Part shown: positions 20,668 through 29,290 of the stretch, piece by piece
Layout of the letters: each line of letters starts with the position of its first letter
How positions within the stretch are numbered: the first letter of the stretch is position 1
Origin: a virus
IMG/VR virus record: IMGVR_UViG_3300042402_000301
Coordinates: 1-31,736 of that record
Length of the DNA stretch: 31,736 nucleotides
Strand: one strand, 5' to 3'
Notes under the pieces: model-generated
The model's database searches: none
Told to the model about the DNA's origin: nothing
What the model saw: the letters and a program-made list of their open reading frames with translations, nothing else
Made by a program: the position numbers and the translations under genes

Positions 20668-23154
20668 ATGGCAAACAAAGAAGCTGTATTTTCTCTAAGG
20701 GTTGATACCGGAAACTCGGTACAGGATGTCCAGTCTTTTGACAAGGCAGTCAACAGTCTGAATAAGGATCTGAATGCTGTCGATAAAACAGCGAGCAGCC
20801 TTGATGGAATAGATGACTTTACTCAGCGGATGAATGAGCTATCCGACAGGATAGAAGCTGGAGGTCTGACAATGCGAGACATGACGCAGATCATGAAGCA
20901 GTACCAGACTATCGCTGCTCAAGCTGGCATGGAGTCACCTGTAGGACAGCAGGCATTGCAAGCTGCTGCACAGCTCAAGGATGAGATCGGCGATTTGAAG
21001 GCTGCCACTACTGCACTATCCTCAGACTTTGTGGCCCTTGACACTACACTTGCAGGGATAGAAACAGGAGCAGCTGTATTTGAAGGATTCCAGAGCGCAA
21101 TGGCTTTGACTGGAGTAGAGAGTGAGGCACTGATTCAGACCATGGTCAAGCTACAAGCTACTCAGGGACTTGTCAACGCAGTAAATACTATAGCAAAGAA
21201 TCTAAACTCAGATGCGATCCTTGGGATCCAGTTAAGGAATGCAGCTGAGAAGATCAAGACTGCACTCACTGTTGAGAACACAGTAGCTACAGGAGCGAAT
21301 GCAGGAGCAACTGTTGCCATGACCACAGCACAGAAAGCTGCAACGATAGCAACGAACCTTGGGACTCTTGCAATGAAAGCACTCAATGCAGTGATCAAGG
21401 CGAATCCTATTTTCTTATTGATAGGTGCACTTGCTGCTGTGGCAGGAGCATTGATTGCATTCGGTGATAATTCTGATGAGGCTGCGGAATCAAATGAAAG
21501 ATTTACAAAAAGTTTAGAGCGCACAAGAAAAGCCTCTGATGATTCATTAGCTGCATTACAGAAACATCTTGACCAGAGAATAAAACTCATGGAAGCTGAG
21601 GGCAAATCAGATCATGAACTTGCACAAGAGCAATTAAAAAATATTAAGATAGTTGCCCAGGCAAAACAAGATGAACGTATCAAAGAGCAATATCGCTTTC
21701 AAAACCTTACACAACGATACAAGCAAATGCTTGATCAAGGCAATGAAGATGAAGCATCGGCAATCAAAGAGCAATTAACTCAATCACGCGAGAGATATGT
21801 TGCACTTGGTAAACAGGCTAAAGATCACTATGCAGATATCAAGTTCCAACGTGAACTGGATGCAGCTGAGAACAGAAAGAAAGTAGCAGAGAATGCCAAG
21901 AAGGTAGCCGACAATGCAGAGAAGGTGCAGAAGGAACAAGCTGAGAAGGCAAGAGAAGCAGGAAAGAAAGCAGCTGAGCAGCGCAAGGAAGATTTGAAAA
22001 AGATTCAGGAAGCTGAGAAGGAATTTAATCGCAGCATGCTATCAGATAAGGAACAGGAGATCCTTGCAGAACAGGATAAGTATCTTGAATTAATGAAGCT
22101 CGGGACCAAGCATGGATATGACACAACGAATCTCCGACTTGCTTTAAAGAATGCAATCAATGATATTGAGGCAAAGTATGCACAGCAGGAACTTGACCTC
22201 ATTGATAAGACAAACAAAGAGAAGCAAGAGAAAGATCGCGAAGAGTACAACCGAAAAGAAGCATTGCGCAGACAAGAGATCGCAGATGAGGAGGCATTCT
22301 ATGATACATACAACGCAGCACTGTTGACTCAGCAACAAACTGAGGAGCTTGCTGTAACCGATAAGTATTTTGCTTTAATAGAACAGGCTAAAAAATACGG
22401 CCTTGATGTGACAGCTCTGGAGGAGAAGCAACAGAAAGAACTCCAGGAGATCCGCAATAAATATGATGCTGAGAATCTACAAAAGAAAATTGATATCGGT
22501 CAACAGATCCTCAGTGATATCAGTGCTTTGAATTCTGCCATTGCAGACATTGAGAATGCAAGGCTCCAGGAACTACAGAATCAAACGGATGCACAGCTTG
22601 CCTCATTAGATCAGGCGCAACAGCAGGAACTAAACAGCAGCAATCTGACAGCTGAGCAGAGAGCAGCTATTGATCAGAAATATGCAGCTGCAAAATATGC
22701 CATTGAACTCAAGAACTTCCAGGAGGTAGAGAAGATCAAGAAACAACAGTTTGAAAGAGACAAGGCTCTGAGAATTGCTCAGGTAGCAATCGACACAGCA
22801 ACAGCTATCGTCAAAGGTATTGCTCAGTTTGGTCCTCCTCCATCTCCTGCGGGTATTGCTGCTATTGCATCAGCTGCTATCATTGGAGCTACGCAGATCG
22901 CTGCCATTGCTGCACAGAAATATCAATCAGGTACTGCTCCATCATTGAACACTGGGGGAGGAGGTGTTAGCGCAGGAGCAACAGCAGGACAGTTAGGAGG
23001 CAATGCTGCAAATGCTAACCTGAACACTCAGCAACAGAACACAGCTGAGCTGATAGGACAGAGCAACGAAGGCACTCCGGTATACGTACTCGAATCAGAT
23101 ATCACAGGCACTCAGAACAAGGTGGCTATGCAGAATAAGCTAAGCGTTTGGTGA
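20668..23154 (+). CDS. Tape measure protein
   Basis: The product has 828 residues. The N-terminus is helical with heptad-like repeats (residues 12-120). A hydrophobic stretch, NPIFLLIGALAAVAGALIAF (about 246-265), and a second one near 720-752 (PSPAGIAAIASAAIIGATQI) are typical of tape measure proteins, which are extruded through the membrane at DNA entry. A Lys/Glu/Ala-rich coiled-coil region covers about 290-700. The C-terminus is Gly/Asn/Gln-rich. The 828 residues predict a tail of about 120 nm. Its last 29 bases overlap the end of a gene on the opposite strand. Confidence 0.9.
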   Translation: MANKEAVFSLRVDTGNSVQDVQSFDKAVNSLNKDLNAVDKTASSLDGIDDFTQRMNELSDRIEAGGLTMRDMTQIMKQYQTIAAQAGMESPVGQQALQAAAQLKDEIGDLKAATTALSSDFVALDTTLAGIETGAAVFEGFQSAMALTGVESEALIQTMVKLQATQGLVNAVNTIAKNLNSDAILGIQLRNAAEKIKTALTVENTVATGANAGATVAMTTAQKAATIATNLGTLAMKALNAVIKANPIFLLIGALAAVAGALIAFGDNSDEAAESNERFTKSLERTRKASDDSLAALQKHLDQRIKLMEAEGKSDHELAQEQLKNIKIVAQAKQDERIKEQYRFQNLTQRYKQMLDQGNEDEASAIKEQLTQSRERYVALGKQAKDHYADIKFQRELDAAENRKKVAENAKKVADNAEKVQKEQAEKAREAGKKAAEQRKEDLKKIQEAEKEFNRSMLSDKEQEILAEQDKYLELMKLGTKHGYDTTNLRLALKNAINDIEAKYAQQELDLIDKTNKEKQEKDREEYNRKEALRRQEIADEEAFYDTYNAALLTQQQTEELAVTDKYFALIEQAKKYGLDVTALEEKQQKELQEIRNKYDAENLQKKIDIGQQILSDISALNSAIADIENARLQELQNQTDAQLASLDQAQQQELNSSNLTAEQRAAIDQKYAAAKYAIELKNFQEVEKIKKQQFERDKALRIAQVAIDTATAIVKGIAQFGPPPSPAGIAAIASAAIIGATQIAAIAAQKYQSGTAPSLNTGGGGVSAGATAGQLGGNAANANLNTQQQNTAELIGQSNEGTPVYVLESDITGTQNKVAMQNKLSVW

Positions 23155-23782
23155 TGAACTCACGCTGCGCTTTCTGATTGAACCATGTGTCAGATGTGCT
23201 AAAAGATCCGTAAAGGCTCAGGAACTCCTGGGCCTTTCGTATGTCATTGGCTACCTTGAGATTCTCACCTGGCACATGATCGCATCCATAGTAATTCAGA
23301 TACATGGATTTTATGAAATGATTATGATGCTTCCATGTGATGCGGTCAAATAGGCCGATGAGCTTGTCTGAATCCATGAGTACAGGCTGATGGCACTCAA
23401 AATTCATGATCGGTTTATCTACTGACTTTAAAAAATCTATTGTGTTCTGCATAGCTTCCTGATATGTAGGTGCATGACGTTCATTGATCTGCATCTCTCC
23501 ATTGCTGAGGATGTTGTCAAAGCGAAAGTTTGAGCCAATAAAAAAGTCATCATTCATATAGCAGAAAGTACCTCCGAAATGCCAGGCAAAATGCATCATC
23601 TTGTTGGTCACATCGCAGCCTCTGATGGGCAGCGTGCTGATAGGCACATGAATTCCTTGAGGATGTGGATCTCCTATGACGTAGATCTCAGCATCCGGAT
23701 CAAAGGATCTGAGCCATGCTATTGAATGAGACAGAACATCTACTTTGTTCTGTGTTTTGCGGTATGGATAAACGTATTTCAT
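23126..23782 (-). CDS. Stealth-like sugar-phosphate transferase (glycosyltransferase)
   Basis: The product has 218 residues and is the only minus-strand gene here. It has YMNDDFFIGSNF (about residues 75-86) with the NDD motif of Stealth capsular-polysaccharide phosphotransferases, then FECHQPVLMDSDKLIGLFDR (about 127-146) with the conserved His-x-Pro-like element, and FIKSMYLNYYG near the end, like the Stealth 'R/KSlY.N' segment. Stealth proteins transfer sugar-1-phosphate to polysaccharides of the cell surface. A -7 element lies five bases before its ATG. It overlaps the tape measure end by 29 bases and sits head-to-head with the protease gene. A mobile 'moron' gene altering host surface or virion is the likely reading. 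Confidence 0.7.
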   Translation of the reverse strand: MKYVYPYRKTQNKVDVLSHSIAWLRSFDPDAEIYVIGDPHPQGIHVPISTLPIRGCDVTNKMMHFAWHFGGTFCYMNDDFFIGSNFRFDNILSNGEMQINERHAPTYQEAMQNTIDFLKSVDKPIMNFECHQPVLMDSDKLIGLFDRITWKHHNHFIKSMYLNYYGCDHVPGENLKVANDIRKAQEFLSLYGSFSTSDTWFNQKAQREFITKRLAYSA

Positions 23783-23787
23783 TGGAA

Positions 23788-23795
23788 CAAAAATA
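23788..23795 (-). promoter_or_regulatory. Minus-strand -7 element for the Stealth-like gene
   Basis: On the minus strand TATTTTTG (23795 to 23788) matches TAnnTTTG exactly and ends five bases before the start codon at 23782. Transcription would begin at or beside the ATG, so the mRNA would be leaderless or nearly so. Confidence 0.6.
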
Positions 23796-23808
23796 CATAT
23801 TTCTATAT

Positions 23809-24429
23809 ATGAAAAGAGAACTCCCGGTATATGAGATATACATCGATCTCAATGAAGAGGATACCACAGTAGAATTCAATTCGCTTGTGGCAGATCCTGC
23901 GCATGAGATCAGCTATCAGACTTTCAGCAAAGCAAAAAGATATCAGTTCAATGAGGAGGAGCGAGTGATCACAGGTGTGGCTATCTCTGCTGATACTCCG
24001 ATCTATAGATATGATGAGCAAAGCAATGAGGAGTACTATGTAGTGTTTACAAAGGAAGCTATCAAAAACATCATCGTTGACTATGCTCGCAGACAGAACT
24101 TTAACAACGTGAATTTGGAGCATAACTCGGGCAAAGTAGTTGAGGGAATCTACATGATCCACAGCTATCAAGTAGATGAAGAGAAAGGATTCACAAAGCC
24201 TGAGAGATTCCATGATGTAAATGATGGATCCTGGATAGTTAGCTATAAGATCATGAATGATGAGATCTGGCAGAAAGCTAAAGCAGGTGAATGGACAGGA
24301 TTCAGCATTGAGGGATCATTCTTTTTGAGCGAGACAAGCAGAACTGTGGAAACTGAAATGATGAAGCAAATATTCAATGCCCTTGAGGATCTGCGTAGTG
24401 TAATTGGAACAATTAAACATAATAAATAA
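23809..24429 (+). CDS. Prohead maturation protease (XkdF-type)
   Basis: The 206-residue product starts at ATG 23809; an upstream in-frame start (23716) would run into the divergent gene. It contains EFNSLVADPAHEISYQTF, then ISADTPIYRYDEQSNEEYYV, the strand RRQNFNNVNLEHNSGKVVEG (with the conserved His, about residues 98-117) and KAGEWTGFSIEGSFFLS with a conserved Ser. These match the XkdF phage serine-protease family that cleaves scaffold and capsid proteins. It lies directly before the scaffold-like and major capsid genes, as usual. Catalytic residues would be the His of 'LEHN' and the Ser of 'GFSIEG'; the assignment is by pattern only. Confidence 0.8.
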   Translation: MKRELPVYEIYIDLNEEDTTVEFNSLVADPAHEISYQTFSKAKRYQFNEEERVITGVAISADTPIYRYDEQSNEEYYVVFTKEAIKNIIVDYARRQNFNNVNLEHNSGKVVEGIYMIHSYQVDEEKGFTKPERFHDVNDGSWIVSYKIMNDEIWQKAKAGEWTGFSIEGSFFLSETSRTVETEMMKQIFNALEDLRSVIGTIKHNK

Positions 24430-24440
24430 ACACAGTAAAG

Positions 24441-25181
24441 ATGAACGAAAACTTCAAGAAAGTAATGGATGCAATCGCAGAGATGAAATCAATGTTCTCT
24501 ACATCTACGGAGGATGTCACTGAGACGTCATTCGGAGAGGGAGTATTGATGGATGGTACTGCTATTGCATATGAAGGTGAACTTGCTGTTGGCACACAGG
24601 TATTTGTAGTTGCTGATGGTGAGCAGATCCCTGCTCCTGAAGGCACTCACGCACTTGGTGGCGAGTTTGAAGGGGTAAGCATCGTAACAGATGCAAGTGG
24701 AGTGGTAGTTGAGATCATTGATGAGCGTGCAGCTGAAGGCGAAGCAGCATCATCTGATTTTGAAGCTATCGACTCTGAAGAGATCCCGGCTGCTTTGGAA
24801 AAAGCGACAGAGGTATTGGCTGCTCAGCTTGGTTTGGAAATGGGCCAGGCGTATGATCTTGCTACGGCAGTGATCGCAGCTATCAACGAAAACAATGCTG
24901 CTCCTGTGGCAGCTGAATCAATGAGTGCTGAGCAAGTTGAATCAATCGTATCTACAAAGATGGAGGCATTCTCTAAGGTAGTCGAAAGCCTTGGTGAAAT
25001 GATCCAGACTATTGTGAGCGACAATGAGACACTTCGCACAGAGATGAGCGCAATGAAATCAGAATTCGATGCATTCAAAGCAGCTCCATCAAATGGCACC
25101 ACTGAGGGAGAGAAATTCTCAAGGGTTACGAGCAACCTGACAGCTCGACAAATATTTTTGAAATCTCAAATAAACAAATAA
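24441..25181 (+). CDS. Scaffold-like protein
   Basis: The 246-residue acidic product lies between protease and capsid genes. Residues of about 30-95 form a small beta-rich domain (GEGVLMDGTAIAYEGELAVG, TQVFVVADGEQIPAPEGTHA) that is common in this kind of phage protein. The middle is Ala/Glu-rich and helical, and the C-terminal half (about 155-225) has a coiled-coil-like stretch (MEAFSKVVESLGEMIQTIVS). A basic tail (ARQIFLKSQINK) may bind the capsid protein. Acidic helical proteins in this position normally act as internal scaffold and are then cleaved by the protease. There is no clear motif beyond this. Confidence 0.7.
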   Translation: MNENFKKVMDAIAEMKSMFSTSTEDVTETSFGEGVLMDGTAIAYEGELAVGTQVFVVADGEQIPAPEGTHALGGEFEGVSIVTDASGVVVEIIDERAAEGEAASSDFEAIDSEEIPAALEKATEVLAAQLGLEMGQAYDLATAVIAAINENNAAPVAAESMSAEQVESIVSTKMEAFSKVVESLGEMIQTIVSDNETLRTEMSAMKSEFDAFKAAPSNGTTEGEKFSRVTSNLTARQIFLKSQINK

Positions 25182-25182
25182 G

Positions 25183-26154
25183 ATGTCATTAAAAAAATTC
25201 ATCAAATCGAAATTTGACTATGACGTATTAGGACTTGCTGCATATGTAGATGAGCAAAGAGAAGACCTGATCACACGTTCAGTCACTGAAGCTAAAACGC
25301 TTCGCTATGTTACAATCCAAGAAGGAGTAAAAGGATCTCAAGAGATCAAACTTTTGGATGATTCAATCGTATACCAAGCTGGTGACTGCGACATGACTCC
25401 TGATGGAGACACTGTATTTACAGATCGCGCAATCGCTGTTGAGACTCTTGGGTACATGAAAAAATTCTGTCAGAAAGATCTTGACGGATTCTGGACTCAA
25501 TTAGCTCTTCGCCCAGGTGCATCAGCTGAGGACAAGTCTTTGCCATTCGAGGCACAGATCACAAACTACCTTTTGCAACTTCATGCTCTTGAGCTTGACA
25601 AGTTGATCTGGAAAGGTAACAAAGTATCAGGCACAGGTAACCTTCAGTGGATGAACGGATTCCGTCAGTTCCTTACAACTGGTAACGGATGTGTTAACTT
25701 GAACACTTCATCTACTGCGAGCATCTCTTCATCGAATGCATTTGATGTATTCTATGAGTGCTTTGAAAACACTCCTGAAGCTGTTGCAGAATCTGCTGAT
25801 TTTGTTTGCTTCACAGGACGTGAGAACTTCAACGCATTGATGAAGAACTTGGTAGACTTGAATTTCTTCCACTATAGCCCTGCACAAATTGCAACTATGG
25901 AAGAGATCATCGTACCAGGTACTGACATGCGAGTAGTGAAAGTACCAGGATTGAACGGATTGGATAACATCTACACAGGCCGTGCATCTCATTTCGTATT
26001 CGGAACTGATCTATCATCAGACTTCGATAACTACGACTTGTGGTATTCTCAGGATGATGATGTGATCTATGTACGTTCTAAATTCCGCGCAGGAGTTCAG
26101 GTACCATTCTTGGATCAGATCGGTGTGTGGAACGGAACAGGTTCACCTAACTAA
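25183..26154 (+). CDS. Major capsid protein
   Basis: The 323-residue product follows the scaffold gene and precedes a strong terminator. Its layout (N-terminal helical arm, a long helix with YLLQLHALELDKLIWKGNKV at about residues 126-145, late segments AESADFVCFTGRENFNALMK and IVPGTDMRVVKVPGLNG) fits an HK97-fold coat protein of Bacteroidota phages. Its codon use is striking: of 11 Arg codons, nine are CGT or CGC and only one is AGA, while the terminase uses mainly AGA/AGG. That suits a very highly expressed gene. No maturation cleavage site can be named from the sequence. Confidence 0.85.
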   Translation: MSLKKFIKSKFDYDVLGLAAYVDEQREDLITRSVTEAKTLRYVTIQEGVKGSQEIKLLDDSIVYQAGDCDMTPDGDTVFTDRAIAVETLGYMKKFCQKDLDGFWTQLALRPGASAEDKSLPFEAQITNYLLQLHALELDKLIWKGNKVSGTGNLQWMNGFRQFLTTGNGCVNLNTSSTASISSSNAFDVFYECFENTPEAVAESADFVCFTGRENFNALMKNLVDLNFFHYSPAQIATMEEIIVPGTDMRVVKVPGLNGLDNIYTGRASHFVFGTDLSSDFDNYDLWYSQDDDVIYVRSKFRAGVQVPFLDQIGVWNGTGSPN

Positions 26155-26164
26155 GAAATAAACC

Positions 26165-26187
26165 GGGGGACTTCGGTCCCCTTTTTT
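26165..26187 (+). terminator. Intrinsic terminator after the capsid gene (UUCG loop)
   Basis: GGGGAC (26166-26171) pairs with GTCCCC (26176-26181) around a TTCG tetraloop, followed by T6. It is a textbook strong terminator directly after the capsid gene. Confidence 0.93.
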
Positions 26188-26209
26188 CAAACTATTAAAA
26201 GAAAGAATC

Positions 26210-26743
26210 GTGAGCTGTAATATGACTACAGGGTTTAATGACAGAACTTGTACCAACGGTAAAGGTGGTATCAAATCTGTTATTATTTTCCCACTTAGCG
26301 CAATCGCAACTGGACCTACTTTGACAAACAATGAGATCACAACATTGACTGTCACAGGTGAGGTATTCCAGTACAAGCTGAAAAGCAATCTGTCATCCTA
26401 CACTGCACCTATTCGAGTAAACAAAGACAACGGAACTCTTTGGTATGAGCAAACTTTGAACATGATCCTGGCATCAGATACAAAGGAGCTGCGTGCTGAG
26501 ATCCATTTGCTTGCTCAGAATGAGGTGGTTTGTTTGGTTGAAAAGGCTGATGGCAACTATGTTGCTCTTGGACTTGATGAAGGTTTACAGGTGAATGATG
26601 CATCTGAGTATACATCTGGAGTATTAAAGTCTGATCGTAACGGTCACACTATCGTACTCGCTGGCCTTGAAAACAACGAGGTTCCTGATGTTGCTCCTGG
26701 TATCATCACTACTTTGTTGACTCAGCAATCTCCGGCAGTTTAA
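26210..26743 (+). CDS. Probable major tail or decoration protein (GTG start)
   Basis: The product has 177 residues from GTG 26210, preceded by AAAGAA. The beginning SCNMTTGFNDRTCTNGKGGI (two Cys, then GGIK) matches many Bacteroidota-phage structural proteins that start with 'M.C.lt.g...C.d..GGiK', which favours GTG over the ATG four codons later. The body is beta-rich with an exposed central helix region (LASDTKELRAEIHLLAQNEV). It lies between two intrinsic terminators, as a single-gene unit, and uses codons like the capsid gene, so it is probably an abundant virion protein: the tail tube, or a head decoration protein. Its position between capsid and portal genes does not decide which. Confidence 0.6.
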   Translation: MSCNMTTGFNDRTCTNGKGGIKSVIIFPLSAIATGPTLTNNEITTLTVTGEVFQYKLKSNLSSYTAPIRVNKDNGTLWYEQTLNMILASDTKELRAEIHLLAQNEVVCLVEKADGNYVALGLDEGLQVNDASEYTSGVLKSDRNGHTIVLAGLENNEVPDVAPGIITTLLTQQSPAV

Positions 26744-26765
26744 TCGCTGTTTTCCATCAATAGAA

Positions 26766-26794
26766 GGGAGAGGGTTTGCCCTTTCCCTTTTTTT
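26766..26794 (+). terminator. Intrinsic terminator after the 177-residue structural gene
   Basis: GGGAGAGGG (26766-26774) pairs with CCCTTTCCC (26779-26787) over nine pairs with one G-U, around a TTTG loop, and runs into T7. Confidence 0.9.
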
Positions 26795-26807
26795 GTAAAT
26801 TAGCACT

Positions 26808-27053
26808 ATGAAAATAAAAAAGGAACTGATTGGATCAAAGGTGAAATCACAGATACTGAATCGGTATTTCACAATAGAATTAGGCAAAGAGGAGTTCTAT
26901 ATTCAGATAGGATTGCTTCATATCTTTGAGCCTTCGGAGTCAAAAATTAAAATGATCAAGAAAGATGCTGAGACTGGAAAGAAATCAGACAAGCACAATG
27001 ATAGTGACAGTGACAGAGCTCAAGACTCTGACAAGTCCATATTGGCTCTTTGA
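26808..27053 (+). CDS. Small head-tail connector-like protein
   Basis: The 81-residue product begins MKIKKELIGSKVKSQILNRY and contains EFYIQIGLLHIFE (about residues 29-41). Short proteins with 'K..LIGkkv........ ... y..lGL.hIFE' recur next to capsid genes in Bacteroidota phages. The C-terminus is Ser/Asp/Lys-rich (KSDKHNDSDSDRAQDSDKS) and probably disordered. The following gene starts inside its last 56 bases, a longer overlap than elsewhere but with the same spirit of dense packing. It would be an accessory of the neck or of capsid-tail joining; the true role is unknown. Confidence 0.6.
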   Translation: MKIKKELIGSKVKSQILNRYFTIELGKEEFYIQIGLLHIFEPSESKIKMIKKDAETGKKSDKHNDSDSDRAQDSDKSILAL

Positions 27054-27333
27054 GTTTATGCATGAGCAATCATTTGAAAAGGTATATTGTATCCTGACAA
27101 ACATCAGCACAGGCACTACCAGGTATGATGAGTTTGATATCACTGATGGAGTGGATGTCACATTCCCATATGCAGGATTCTATACGTATAAAATATATGA
27201 GCAGAGCAGTCCAAGTAACTTGGATCCTGATCTTGCCACATCACTATGCGAGGAAGGCCGAGCGCATGTATATGAGACTGGCAGTCCTGCAAATGAATTC
27301 ACAACAACAATAGTAAACAACATATATGAATAA
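26998..27333 (+). CDS. Small structural (head-tail joining) protein
   Basis: The 111-residue product from ATG 26998 begins IVTVTELKTLTSPYWLFEFM and is beta-rich (VYCILTNISTGTTRYDEFDI, GVDVTFPYAGFYTYKIYEQS). An upstream in-frame ATG at 26965 would lengthen the overlap and give a Lys/Asn-rich N-terminus, so 26998 is preferred. The protein has the immunoglobulin-like look of small phage adaptors or decoration proteins: one strand set ending 'f.y.Ge..YkIYeq.s'. The last eight bases overlap the portal gene. No specific family is recognised, but its place before the portal gene suggests a neck or head-accessory role. Confidence 0.6.
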   Translation: MIVTVTELKTLTSPYWLFEFMHEQSFEKVYCILTNISTGTTRYDEFDITDGVDVTFPYAGFYTYKIYEQSSPSNLDPDLATSLCEEGRAHVYETGSPANEFTTTIVNNIYE

Positions 27334-29290
27334 GCTCACAAGCATATCATTCAGCAAAGAATACCAAAAGCCTATTGAAGAGAAAGACAGGCAGAGAGGA
27401 TTCATTAAGTGGGGTAAAAAGAATGACTATCCTTTCTTTTTGATTGAGATGCTGCAAGGATCAGCATGGCATCAAGGGATCCTAAAGAATAAAACCTACT
27501 ACATTGCAGGAGGTGGTATTCAAACTGTATCCGGTGATGCAAGTCAGTTCCTGAGCAACAGCTTCGCTGATTTTGACATGAATGAGATTGTGCAGCGCAT
27601 GGCATTTGATTTTGAGTTATTCGGAGCCATGGCAGTGATCGGCACCTGGAACAGAGAAGGATCTCGCGTGGTTAGATGGGAGTACATTGGAGTTGATTTT
27701 ATTCGCATGACTGAGGATGAGAGATTGTACTACGTATCAGATGATTGGTCCGCTATGCAACAAACTCCTGAGACTACAAATTTCAGAAGCTATCCTGCAC
27801 TCGATGAGAACAACAGATCAGGATCATTCTTGTTGTATTACAAAGAGCCTGCAAAGCAATCTAAGGGAGAGAAAGGAATCTATCCAAAGCCTCCGTACTA
27901 TGGAGGAATCACTGCTATTCAGACTGATGTGGATATCAGCAAGTTCCACATGTACGAATTGCAGAACGGATTCAAGGCAGGAACATTGATCAACCTGGCA
28001 TCAGGATATCCAGAGACTGCGGAAGAGGAGAGAAAGATCAAGGATCAGATCAAGGGGCGTACGCAATCTGTGGAGGATGCAGGAGAGATCATCATCACAT
28101 TCAGCAATAGCGCGGAGGAAGCTCCGACAGTATTGCCATTGAGTGGGAATAACCTACATGAAAGATATTTGATGACTGAGAAATCTGTTCAGCAGAATAT
28201 CCTTGTAGCTCATTCTGTGGTAGCTCCATCATTATTTGGTATTGCTCCGAATGGATCTTTCAATTCAGCGGAGACAGCTGAACTATTTGAGATCTACAAA
28301 AAGACATATGTGGAAGCTCGACAAAAACAGATTGAATGGCTGCTTAATTATATGAGCAAGCTATCAGGATCACTGGGAGTGCTGAAGCTGGCTGATGTGA
28401 AGCCAATAGGAGTGCTTGAGGCAGCTCCATCTGTTCAGCCTTCGGCAGCTCCTGTGGATACTCAGGCACCTGAGGCAGTAGATGTGGCCAAGAGCGCACT
28501 GAATGGAGCGCAGATTGCCTCACTTGTTGAGATTGTTGCTAACATCAAGCAAGGAATACTCACAGCAGACTCTGCTTTGCAGATTGTTCTGGCATCATTC
28601 CCAAGTATTGACGAGGCTCAAGCTCGCAAAATTGTGGGTTTGCCGGTATCAATGGTACAAAGCTGCGATCATAAACACGAATTTAGCTCTGATGAGATTG
28701 GAATATTCTCTGAATATGGCCTTGATGCGAGTGAATACAAGGTGATCAAGAGTGAGATCATTGAATGGGATACTCCTGCGGATGAGATATTCAAACGTGA
28801 GGATATGATGTTCGCCACTATCGGAGAGCTTCAGCTGATCTTGAATGACCTCGACAAGAATATCATCTCAATGCTTGCCAATGGAGAGGATTCAACAGCT
28901 ATCGCACAGGCAACAGGTACTACTATTGAACAGATCGCGCAGAGTATTGCCAAGCTCACTGAGTTAGGGATCTATGCAGAAGGACAGATCAATGATTTGG
29001 GAAAGCAAGTGACTGAGCAAACTCCTGCACCTGTAGACAGATTTCAGGTAGTGTATAGCTATCAGGAAAGACCAGGAGTTCCTCCTGTGATCACTAAGAG
29101 CAGAGACTTTTGTCTGCGTTTACTTGGACTAAATAGGCTGTATACTCGCGATGATATCAATAGCATCAGCTCCAGAGTGGACAGAGATGTATGGAGATAC
29201 AGAGGAGGATGGTATACGAATCCAGATACAGGCGCATCAACTCCGTACTGTAGACATATTTGGGTGCAACAACTTGTAATAAAGAAATGA
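27326..29290 (+). CDS. Portal protein with extra C-terminal domains
   Basis: The product has 654 residues. The first 360 resemble a phage portal protein: FIKWGKKNDYPFFLIEMLQG, QRMAFDFELFGAMAVIGTWN, and SVVAPSLFGIAPNGSFNSAE (about 299-318), a typical portal stretch followed by a long helix. After a Pro/Ala-rich linker come helical segments, including SMLANGEDSTAIAQATGTTI (HTH-like, about 512-531). The last 80 residues have KSRDFCLRLLGLNRLYTRDDI, WRYRGGWYTNPDTG and CRHIW, a Cys/His motif that in other phages ends minor head proteins. The portal forms the DNA channel at one capsid vertex. Fusion of portal and minor-head-type end is unusual. Confidence 0.8.
   Translation: MNKLTSISFSKEYQKPIEEKDRQRGFIKWGKKNDYPFFLIEMLQGSAWHQGILKNKTYYIAGGGIQTVSGDASQFLSNSFADFDMNEIVQRMAFDFELFGAMAVIGTWNREGSRVVRWEYIGVDFIRMTEDERLYYVSDDWSAMQQTPETTNFRSYPALDENNRSGSFLLYYKEPAKQSKGEKGIYPKPPYYGGITAIQTDVDISKFHMYELQNGFKAGTLINLASGYPETAEEERKIKDQIKGRTQSVEDAGEIIITFSNSAEEAPTVLPLSGNNLHERYLMTEKSVQQNILVAHSVVAPSLFGIAPNGSFNSAETAELFEIYKKTYVEARQKQIEWLLNYMSKLSGSLGVLKLADVKPIGVLEAAPSVQPSAAPVDTQAPEAVDVAKSALNGAQIASLVEIVANIKQGILTADSALQIVLASFPSIDEAQARKIVGLPVSMVQSCDHKHEFSSDEIGIFSEYGLDASEYKVIKSEIIEWDTPADEIFKREDMMFATIGELQLILNDLDKNIISMLANGEDSTAIAQATGTTIEQIAQSIAKLTELGIYAEGQINDLGKQVTEQTPAPVDRFQVVYSYQERPGVPPVITKSRDFCLRLLGLNRLYTRDDINSISSRVDRDVWRYRGGWYTNPDTGASTPYCRHIWVQQLVIKK

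Noticed and set aside
23716-23808. Longer N-terminus of the prohead protease
   Set aside because: It would lie on top of the divergent gene's start and promoter; the ATG at 23809 begins the conserved sequence.
27717-27989. Long alternative-frame ORF inside the portal gene (and similar ORFs inside other large genes)
   Set aside because: These are shadows of the strong coding frame; they lack protein-like composition and their own start context.
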